Source: Treponema sp. (GTDB taxonomy: Bacteria > Spirochaetota > Spirochaetia > Treponematales > Breznakiellaceae). From it: a stretch of 5,634 bases of DNA. The translations under genes were made by a program, and so were the position numbers. Shown one piece after another: positions 1-4,526 of the stretch; the first letter of the stretch is position 1; each line of letters begins with the position of its first letter. The stretch is taken from contig JAITAI010000120.1 of the NCBI GenBank assembly GCA_031284195.1, forward strand, positions 1 through 5,634, written 5' to 3'. The notes beneath the pieces are model-generated. The model did not search any database, was not told where the DNA came from, and was given only the letters and a program-made list of their open reading frames with translations.

Positions 1-298
1 GTTCTACTCCTTGGCGAGCCGCTTCTGCAGGGCTTAAAAGCTGCTGGGCCCGACGTAGCCTCGCATCATCAATATCAGTAACCACCAAGCGGGAGGGCCT
101 TTGGGGATTATGAAGGGCATAATCTATGGCCCCCAGTCCCATAGGCCCCACCCCTGCTAGGAGGACCAATGAACCGCTCTCCACAATACCCATACGATGC
201 ACATAGGAACCTGCCTGAGTATGGTACTGGGCATGAAAAGCTCCCACAATACAGGAAACTGGTTCTGCTAAAGAACCAAAGACAAAACTGACCAGCGG
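1..298 (-). pseudogene. 5'-truncated zinc-type MDR alcohol dehydrogenase (sorbose-1-phosphate reductase-like)
   Basis: The minus strand is open from about 298 to the left edge and reads like the central part of a medium-chain dehydrogenase/reductase. It has a G-S-L-A-E-P-V-S-C segment, where these enzymes pass from the catalytic domain into the cofactor domain. A Rossmann strand and turn follow (L-L-A-G-V-G-P-M-G-L-G), then V-V-T-D-I-D-D-A-R-L, whose acidic residue normally contacts the NAD(P) ribose. The wording resembles L-sorbose-1-phosphate reductase-like dehydrogenases of about 400 residues, which would reduce a sugar phosphate in the cytoplasm. The substrate is inferred from memory only. 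The N-terminal catalytic half with the zinc ligands is missing: homology stops at 298 and no start codon or ribosome binding site lies at that point. The 3' end is outside the window. It is called a remnant because it abuts another truncated gene at the same place. MDR membership is fairly secure; the subfamily is less so. Confidence 0.72.
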
Positions 299-305
299 AC
301 ACAGC

Positions 306-830
306 GCGTGGCAGGCGACGGAAGCGGACAATCCGGACACCCGCACCAGTTTCATCATTGAAAAGGCCAGGCGGCTTCGAAAGGAGGACACGGCAAATAT
401 CCGTTAGGTGGTGAATACCTTCACCAATCCCAACGCCTTGGGTACCATTACGGCGGAGGATCGCCTGGATTTAGGGCTTCACGTCAGGGATACCACGTTC
501 AACCATCACCCCGCACCAAAGAGCCGTCCGGATACGGATGTGGAACCTTCGGGTAAATACCGACATACCGTTATCGCCTTTCATTCGGCGATCGGCAAAA
601 GGGAAAAACCCGCCGATGCCCACGGGGTCCGTTATGCATGGCAGCTTGGAGGAACGGCTCCCGCAAGGTCTGAGGACCTGCCGAAATCAAAATTCAGCCA
701 CAAGACAATCGAACAATTTTTGTGGGACTCCAGCGATCAAGGGAAACCGGTTTATTATACGACCTGTTATGAAAACTCCAAAAGCGACCAGGGTCCGTGG
801 AGCGCAATAGTTACTACCATTGTGCCGTGA
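306..830 (+). pseudogene. Truncated, amber-interrupted Treponema-type hypothetical protein
   Basis: One plus-strand frame runs from about 306 to a TGA at 828-830, broken only by a TAG at 405-407. Before the stop it reads as a helical, charged stretch (E-A-D-N-P-D-T-R...I-I-E-K-A-R-R-L-R-K-E). After it comes a 140-codon stretch with T-A-E-D-R-L-D-L-G-L-H-V-R-D-T-T (residues 15-30 counted from codon 408), K-P-A-D-A-H-G-V-R, and a C-terminal G-P-W-S-A-I...I-V-P. This pattern fits a hypothetical-protein family that I recall from Treponema and Bacteroidetes: about 200 residues, an N-terminal helical part and a beta-sandwich-like C-terminus, function unknown. The N-terminal part, perhaps 40-60 residues, is missing. 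The GTG at 408 could be annotated as a start, but the nearest purine-rich site (383-387) is 20 bases away, and family similarity continues through the stop. A decayed gene is therefore more likely than a 140-residue protein. Confidence 0.7.
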
Positions 831-959
831 TCCTTGTAAGCATAAAACAAACAAGAGAAATAAATCATGGCTATGTTGATTTAACCATAACCAATTTTCA
901 TCCTTTTTATTTAATTGTATTTTATTAATTTCTTGATATTCCTTTTTCATTTCAATGTA
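831..959. other. AT-rich spacer between two convergent gene remnants
   Basis: This stretch is clearly richer in A and T than its flanks and holds no convincing frame. Both neighbouring remnants point into it. A weak hairpin can be drawn at 868-875 pairing with 886-893 (eight pairs with one mismatch), followed by a T-rich run. It could once have ended transcription of the plus-strand remnant, but it is too weak to call a terminator. The 3' part of the modD-like gene, about 100 residues, should lie here and does not. Confidence 0.4.
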
Positions 960-1494
960 TACTTCAGCGGTCCCGGCAAAATCCAGAAAGTGCCGGTGAT
1001 TGGCAAAAAGCAAGATACGTTCCGCAACCCCTCCACGGTATATGATACCACCGCCATTCAAGATCGCTGCTCGAGCCAGGAGTTTGGTTCTTCCGTATTG
1101 CGGCAACCGGAATGGCAGGATTAACCTGTTTTACCGCATATACCATTTGAACCGTATATTCGCTACCCCGCAAGACCATTCAAGTATTTTTGCACCACCT
1201 TCCACGCCTGATACAGGGCTTCAGCTTTCCCAGCAGTCCCAATGAGTAAGCTCTGGGCAGCACCATCAGTACCGTCAAAGGTCGTTTCAGTAATCTCAAG
1301 CCCTAAACGGCGCAGCGCCTTTTCCTCAGCTTCGACTCCGCTTACCTATCCGGGGTACTTAAGAAAAAAGATGATGGTTCCTTCTTTACGGCCAATGCCT
1401 AAAACCCGTGAGCCGTGTGGTGATATCCCCTTGATTCATGTCGTCCATGATTCATTGATCCATGAGCGCCTCTGGGTAGGTAATACAGCATCAT
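960..1494 (-). pseudogene. modD: Decayed modD-like (NadC-related phosphoribosyltransferase) gene
   Basis: Joining minus-strand frames gives a protein resembling ModD, a relative of quinolinate phosphoribosyltransferase found in some molybdate-transport operons; its exact reaction is not established. Visible in order are M-M-L-Y-Y-L-P, then G-D-I-T-T-R (1430-1413), G-I-G-R-K-E-G-T-I-I-F-F, A-L-Y-Q-A-W-K-V-V-Q (about 1230-1200), V-N-P-A-I-P-V-A-A-I-R-K ending at 1090, and T-K-L-L-A-R-A-A-I-L-N-G-G-G plus A-N-H-R-H-F-L-D from 1088. The last blocks match the R-K...P-G-x-K-L...G-G-G and substrate-loop region of the NadC fold. Lesions include frameshifts near 1476, 1400, 1170-1163 and 1089, a TGA at 1454-1452 and a TAG at 1348-1346. 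Homology ends near 960, so roughly the last 100 residues of a protein of about 280 are lost. It lies 59 bases behind the GNAT gene on the same strand and was probably co-transcribed with it. Family call fairly confident; loss of function very likely. Confidence 0.75.
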
Positions 1495-1495
1495 A

Positions 1496-1503
1496 CCCTC
1501 CTT
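1496..1503 (-). promoter_or_regulatory. Preserved ribosome binding site of the modD-like pseudogene
   Basis: The minus strand reads AAGGAGGG here, close to a full anti-16S match. Two consecutive ATG codons follow at 1494-1492 and 1491-1489. The second is about five bases from the GGAGG core and is the better start. The site marks where the original gene began, although the reading frame breaks within about seven codons. Confidence 0.6.
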
Positions 1504-1553
1504 ATAGGGATTCTCCCCTGCCTGATATTAGGTACTCATTATGAAGAAGGCTT

Positions 1554-1985
1554 TTAGGTGAGTTGCTTATTCCGATACACCAAATCATCCCGTACTGAAA
1601 AGCCCTGTTTTTCCCAGAAGCGGTTTCCCCCTTCATTGTGCTTAAAGGCTACCAGGGCGATCTTGGCGATTCCCTCATTCCGAAGGGCCTGCTCCACTGC
1701 ACAAACCAGCGCCTTCCCAAGGCCCTGTCTCCGGTATGCTTCTTCGACTGCGGTATGATAAATATAAGCCCGCCGTCCGTCATGACCGCTCAAAATGGCG
1801 CCCACCAAGAACCCTGCATGATCCGCCACAAAACAAGTACGGGTATTCCGTTCCAGAAACCTTCGGATTCCTGGTTCAGCATCGTCTACCGGCCGTAGAC
1901 CTATACCGGAGCTTCGCTTCCATAAGGCATATACTTGTTCATAATCTTCTGAGGTCATAATCCGTATGACCCACTTCTGTTCCAT
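1554..1985 (-). CDS. GNAT-family N-acetyltransferase
   Basis: This encodes a 143-residue cytoplasmic acetyltransferase that would move an acetyl group from acetyl-CoA to an amine on an unknown substrate. The fold is visible in order: strand 1 (W-V-I-R-I-M, 5-10), helix 1 ending A-L-W-K-R (20-24), a G-I-G-L-R-P-V-D-D loop (27-35), strands F-V-A-D-H-A-G-F-L-V-G-A-I-L-S-G-H-D-G (52-70), and motif A with A-V-E-E-A-Y-R-R-Q-G-L-G-K-A (79-92), where R-x-x-G-x-G binds the CoA pyrophosphate. Near the C-terminus N-x-F-W-E-K-Q-G-F (121-129) is the usual late helix and turn. Length is normal and the gene looks intact. The ATG at 1985 was chosen because AGCAGG lies six bases upstream and a good promoter predicts transcription starting near 2000. 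The frame is open back to 2135, but that extension would lie upstream of the predicted transcript. The A-L-W...G-L-R pattern is reminiscent of YpeA-type enzymes; the substrate cannot be read from sequence. Confidence 0.9.
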   Translation of the reverse strand: MEQKWVIRIMTSEDYEQVYALWKRSSGIGLRPVDDAEPGIRRFLERNTRTCFVADHAGFLVGAILSGHDGRRAYIYHTAVEEAYRRQGLGKALVCAVEQALRNEGIAKIALVAFKHNEGGNRFWEKQGFSVRDDLVYRNKQLT

Positions 1986-2006
1986 ACTGTACCTGCTTAA
2001 AGCAAT

Positions 2007-2034
2007 AGTATAGATGTTTGATAGGAATAAACAA
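2007..2034 (-). promoter_or_regulatory. Sigma70-type promoter for the GNAT gene
   Basis: On the minus strand a -35 box TTGTTT (2034-2029) and a -10 box TATACT (2012-2007) are separated by 16 bases. Transcription would start near 2000, giving a leader of only about 15 bases that contains the AGCAGG ribosome binding site (1997-1992). The fit of promoter, leader and start codon supports the 143-residue protein. Confidence 0.6.
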
Positions 2035-2277
2035 GGCCGATTATTCCCCTCTAGGATAACCAGAGGTATGGGAAGCCGAGAGCCCTTTCCTATAATATTG
2101 GCCACAACAGGGGCGTTTCTGTCCGATACAGCCAACCGGACATTCTGTTCCGGGGAATAAACCCCCAGTTTTTGCGAGACTGCATCGTTTTTCTAAAAAA
2201 GGTGAGAACCCTTCTTCTAGTATAGCGAAATTTTTCTCTGCCCTATCCTGGTTCTGATAAAAGCAGCGTCCCTCACC

Positions 2278-2301
2278 AAGCCGTATACTATACGGAGGCT
2301 T
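2278..2301. promoter_or_regulatory. Palindrome upstream of the EEP gene, possible operator
   Basis: CCGTATA and TATACGG face each other around a single central C (2281-2295), a perfect 15-base inverted repeat. Outer AAG (2278-2280) and CTT (2299-2301) also match across a three-base bulge, AGG at 2296-2298. It contains TATACT, which could be a -10 box, and its right arm overlaps GGAGG (2294-2298), the only Shine-Dalgarno-like site before the EEP start. A repressor site or an RNA hairpin that hides the ribosome binding site are both possible. No T-run follows, so it is not a typical terminator. The regulator is unknown. Confidence 0.45.
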
Positions 2302-2312
2302 GCTAGAAAAAC

Positions 2313-3491
2313 ATGAAAAAAATGGATATCCCCCGCGGCTTATACAAATACCAACCCTTGAAGGGAGTGGTCCTGTTTCTTATCCTGCCCTTCTGGGGAG
2401 GATGTACGGTCCTAGGAACTGGTTCTGGTTCTCAAAATCAGGAAAACCCAGGGCTTCTGACCCTGGTAACCTGGAATGTACAGGCTCTTTTTGATGGGGA
2501 TGAAACCGGAATCGAATATGACACCTATCTCCAGGCTGCAGGATGGTCCGATGAAAAGTACCGGGCACGGCTCAATTCCCTGGCTCAGGCTATTGGTCGT
2601 ATGGCCGATAAAACTCCAGACATTCTTGGCCTGGAAGAAATTGAAAATATTCAAGTTTTGGAGGATCTGCTCGAAGGGCCTTTGGCAAACTGCGGCTATA
2701 AGTACCTTTGTTTTGCCAATAATCCTGGTGCGTCTTTGGGAATTGGCTTGTTAAGCCGTTTCCCCTTAGAAGAAACCCGGGTCCATTCGATTACTGCCCA
2801 GGGAGAAACGACCCCAAGGCCACTAGTGGAGGTCCGGCTCCATGTGCAGAACCAGCCTTTAGTCCTTTTGGTCTGTCATTGGAAGGCAAAACAGGGAAAT
2901 AAAGAACCGGCGGCCACTGAATTTCTCCGACGAGCCTCGGCGCGGGTTGTCATGAGAAGGTTACAGGAGCTCCGGCAGGAAGGCCCTGATATACCGGTAC
3001 TTATTATGGGGGACTTAAATGAAAACTACGATGAATGGTACCGGGAAACCGGAACTGCCATCACTGCCCTCCTCCCGGATGACCCCAAGGCTGCAGAACT
3101 TGTCGGCTTAAGTACAGATGCCGAAACCTGCGGTATTTCCCCGGAGAAAGCCCTCGAAGATTTCCTCATCCTCAGTAGGAACAAGCCTCCCAAACCAACA
3201 TATTTTCCTGCTACTGCTTTGACGCTCTACTCTCCCTGGGGAAAGGAACTGCAAGAAGGATCCTATTACTATCAGGGTAACTGGGAAACCATCGACCATT
3301 TTTTGTTGACTGAACCTTTGTTTGACCATAAGGGCTGGGATTTTGATACCTGTATGGTCATAAACCAGGAACCCTTTATCAATGCTCAGGGGCGTCCCTA
3401 TGCCTATAATCCCCGGACCGGCAACGGTCTCAGCGATCATCTGCCTCTGCTGCTTATCCTCAAGATTGTGCCTCCCCAGGATGAACCGTAA
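2313..3491 (+). CDS. Secreted lipoprotein of the endonuclease/exonuclease/phosphatase family
   Basis: A 392-residue metal-dependent phosphoesterase of the DNase I-like fold, predicted to be lipid-anchored outside the inner membrane. The N-terminus has positive residues, a hydrophobic core (G-V-V-L-F-L-I-L-P-F, 18-27) and W-G-G-C with the lipidation cysteine at 31, a relaxed spirochaete-type lipobox. A Ser/Gly/Asn-rich linker follows. Catalytic motifs appear in order: T-W-N-V-Q (53-57), L-E-E-I-E-N (107-112, metal-binding Glu), C-H-W-K-A-K (188-193, catalytic His), M-G-D-L-N-E-N (232-238), I-D-H-F (327-330) and G-L-S-D-H-L-P (372-378). All key family residues are present, so it is probably active. 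The target could be DNA, RNA or a phospholipid headgroup; a surface nuclease for nucleotide scavenging is a reasonable guess. The ATG at 2313 is used because a TAG (2304-2306) closes the frame just upstream. GGAGG is 14 bases away, longer than usual; ATG at 2322 is the alternative. No clear terminator follows. Confidence 0.9.
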   Translation: MKKMDIPRGLYKYQPLKGVVLFLILPFWGGCTVLGTGSGSQNQENPGLLTLVTWNVQALFDGDETGIEYDTYLQAAGWSDEKYRARLNSLAQAIGRMADKTPDILGLEEIENIQVLEDLLEGPLANCGYKYLCFANNPGASLGIGLLSRFPLEETRVHSITAQGETTPRPLVEVRLHVQNQPLVLLVCHWKAKQGNKEPAATEFLRRASARVVMRRLQELRQEGPDIPVLIMGDLNENYDEWYRETGTAITALLPDDPKAAELVGLSTDAETCGISPEKALEDFLILSRNKPPKPTYFPATALTLYSPWGKELQEGSYYYQGNWETIDHFLLTEPLFDHKGWDFDTCMVINQEPFINAQGRPYAYNPRTGNGLSDHLPLLLILKIVPPQDEP

Positions 3492-3507
3492 GGGAATTGT
3501 GAAGTGC

Positions 3508-3535
3508 TTGACCGGTATGGGGTTTACCTTATATG
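3508..3535 (+). promoter_or_regulatory. Candidate promoter for the flavodoxin gene
   Basis: A -35-like TTGACC (3508-3513) and a -10-like TATATG (3530-3535) are 16 bases apart, starting 17 bases after the EEP stop codon. Transcription would start near 3542, leaving a leader of roughly 125 bases. The spacer of 178 bases between the two genes also favours a separate promoter, although read-through from the EEP gene is not excluded. Confidence 0.4.
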
Positions 3536-3619
3536 AACGAGCCTTTGATGGATTATACGTGAAACGATTCGTACAAATACCCTTTCCTGGGGCTTCCCAA
3601 AAGACGATAGAAATGCTAT

Positions 3620-3654
3620 GTTAGTTTTAGCTAATTATGTGTATTTAAACTAAC
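3620..3654. promoter_or_regulatory. Inverted repeat next to the flavodoxin ribosome binding site
   Basis: GTTAGTTT (3620-3627) is matched exactly by AAACTAAC (3647-3654), with a 19-base AT-rich spacer. It ends four bases before the AGGAG site. It could be an operator for a dimeric regulator or a weak leader hairpin. Flavodoxins are often controlled by iron or redox state, but the sequence does not identify the regulator. Confidence 0.3.
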
Positions 3655-3658
3655 TAAT

Positions 3659-3663
3659 AGGAG
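3659..3663 (+). promoter_or_regulatory. Ribosome binding site deciding the flavodoxin start
   Basis: AGGAG lies three bases before the ATG at 3667 and six before the ATG at 3670. The second spacing is nearer the usual value, so the protein is taken to start at 3670 and lose one redundant methionine. Confidence 0.6.
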
Positions 3664-3669
3664 CGGATG

Positions 3670-4098
3670 ATGAAAAAAATAGTCATTATCTATTGGAGTG
3701 GATCCGGTAATACCGAGACCATGGCGAAATCAGTGGCAAAAGGGGCCGGTGAAGGCGGGAGCGATGTGGTTCTCAAACCTGTAGGGGAAGCTTCGGTGGA
3801 TCTGGTAAAAGAAGCTGATGCCTTAGCCTTCGGTTGCCCTGCCATGGGGGATGAGATCCTGGAAGAAGACGAGATGGAACCCTTCATCGCCTCTTTAAGT
3901 TCCGGCGAAGTGGGGGGTAAGGCCCTGGGACTGTTCGGTTCCTATGACTGGGGTGAAGGCAAGTGGATGCAGGATTGGGTTAAACGGATGCAAGGACTTG
4001 GTGCCCAGGTTGATGGAGCGGGGATTATCACCCAACTTGAACCTTCAGAAGAAGCCCTCAAAGCCTGTTATGATCTGGGAAAACGGCTGGCCAGTTAG
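3670..4098 (+). CDS. Short-chain flavodoxin
   Basis: A 142-residue FMN-binding electron carrier of the cytoplasm. The first strand and phosphate loop are textbook: I-V-I-I-Y-W-S-G-S-G-N-T-E (4-16), where S-G-S-G-N-T wraps the FMN phosphate. The second FMN loop is F-G-C-P-A-M-G-D-E (54-62) and the third is L-F-G-S-Y-D-W-G-E-G-K-W-M (88-100), whose aromatic residues (Trp94 region) normally stack on the flavin. Length and motif spacing match the short-chain, clostridial-type flavodoxins, which replace ferredoxin under iron limitation or serve dedicated reductases. The gene ends in TAG at 4096-4098 and looks intact. It sits alone: a 178-base gap precedes it and a hairpin series follows, so it is probably a single-gene transcript. 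The redox partner is not visible in this window. Start 3670 is preferred over 3667 on ribosome-site spacing. Confidence 0.95.
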   Translation: MKKIVIIYWSGSGNTETMAKSVAKGAGEGGSDVVLKPVGEASVDLVKEADALAFGCPAMGDEILEEDEMEPFIASLSSGEVGGKALGLFGSYDWGEGKWMQDWVKRMQGLGAQVDGAGIITQLEPSEEALKACYDLGKRLAS

Positions 4099-4138
4099 TA
4101 CCTGGTAACGCCAATCAGACCGGAGAAACAGGAACCGT

Positions 4139-4178
4139 AAAGGCGAAGGAGGCTTTACCCAGCGCCTCCTTCACCTTT
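4139..4178 (+). repeat. Long hairpin downstream of the flavodoxin gene
   Basis: AAAGG-C-GAAGGAGGC (4139-4153) pairs with GCCTCCTTC-A-CCTTT (4164-4178), giving 14 pairs with one C-A mismatch and a ten-base loop. It starts 40 bases after the flavodoxin stop codon. No T-run follows on either strand, so it is not a canonical intrinsic terminator. A small second hairpin follows directly (TGCGG, 4178-4182, with CCGCA, 4188-4192). It may protect the transcript 3' end, or may be a dispersed palindromic repeat. Confidence 0.55.
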
Positions 4179-4212
4179 GCGGATGTACCGCAGTATCTGT
4201 AGCTGTTTTTGA

Positions 4213-4247
4213 CTCCCCGGAGGATCTTGGAGGGGAGGATTTTTTTT
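4213..4247 (+). terminator. Rho-independent terminator after the flavodoxin gene
   Basis: CTCCCC (4213-4218) pairs perfectly with GGGGAG (4232-4237) around a 13-base loop. Two bases later comes a run of eight T (4240-4247). Stem, closing GC pairs and T-run fit an intrinsic terminator for plus-strand transcription. It lies 115 bases past the flavodoxin stop and separates it from the chemoreceptor unit. Confidence 0.65.
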
Positions 4248-4391
4248 ACCTTCACGCAGAACAATTCCCGTGTCTGGGAGTTGGTTGATATAAAAGTGGT
4301 TATCCGGTTTTACCCTCCATCCAACCAAAGGCGAGGAAAAGACCGAACGTTGAAAGGGGTATACAAAGTAAGTTTCCAGAAGACATCAGGC

Positions 4392-4420
4392 TTGTTAAAA
4401 GCGGTAGAGCAACTTATAGT
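4392..4420 (+). promoter_or_regulatory. Sigma70-type promoter for the chemoreceptor gene
   Basis: TTGTTA (4392-4397) and TATAGT (4415-4420) are separated by exactly 17 bases. Transcription would begin near 4427 and give a leader of about 100 bases. The leader contains a GGAGG (4491-4495) without a nearby start codon, and a poor hairpin (4466-4470 with 4504-4508). Nothing here resembles the motility sigma28 consensus, so expression is probably housekeeping-type. Confidence 0.6.
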
Positions 4421-4515
4421 TTATAAAAAGATTCATTTTCATTATTTGGGTTATGGTTGTACCAAGGAGTCGATTGGCTTATAAAAAAACGGAGGTCCGA
4501 CCAACTCCCCAGCAC

Positions 4516-4520
4516 AAGGA
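4516..4520 (+). promoter_or_regulatory. Ribosome binding site of the chemoreceptor gene
   Basis: AAGGA sits six bases before the ATG at 4527. An in-frame stop at 4482-4484, with no other start codon in between, makes this the only reasonable start. Confidence 0.6.
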
Positions 4521-4526
4521 TATTCT

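Larger units (their letters stand above)
1986..2312. other. Divergent intergenic region between GNAT and EEP genes
   Basis: This 327-base spacer separates the minus-strand GNAT gene from the plus-strand EEP gene. It holds the GNAT promoter at its left end and a palindrome at its right end. Between them I see no convincing gene. Two minus-strand frames are open for some distance: one reads into the GNAT gene, the other ends at 2041, is cysteine-rich and has no usual start codon. No good -35/-10 pair was found for the EEP gene, apart from a TATACT (2284-2289) inside the palindrome that lacks a -35 partner. Confidence 0.5.

Noticed and set aside
408..830. Stand-alone 140-residue protein starting at GTG 408
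   Set aside because: No ribosome site at a usable distance, and family similarity appears to continue upstream through the TAG; treated as part of a pseudogene.
868..893. Hairpin that might be a terminator for the plus-strand remnant
   Set aside because: Only eight pairs with one mismatch, mostly AT, and the T-rich run is interrupted.
1986..2135. 50-residue N-terminal extension of the GNAT protein
   Set aside because: A good promoter (2007-2034) and ribosome site place transcript and translation start near 2000 and 1985, and the GNAT fold needs no extension.
2041..2300. Minus-strand cysteine-rich open frame
   Set aside because: No ATG, GTG or TTG start, no recognisable family, and it overlaps regulatory DNA; probably chance.
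3382..3624. 80-codon plus-strand frame overlapping the EEP 3' end
   Set aside because: Overlaps a well-supported gene for more than a third of its length, and the rest shows no domain or ribosome site.
4209..4484. 91-codon plus-strand frame between flavodoxin and chemoreceptor genes
   Set aside because: Starts inside the terminator region, reads through the T-run and the promoter, and has no family resemblance.
4248..4526. Possible riboswitch in the chemoreceptor leader
   Set aside because: I looked for the cyclic-di-GMP (GEMM) pattern and saw no match; only a weak stem (4466-4470 with 4504-4508) can be drawn.
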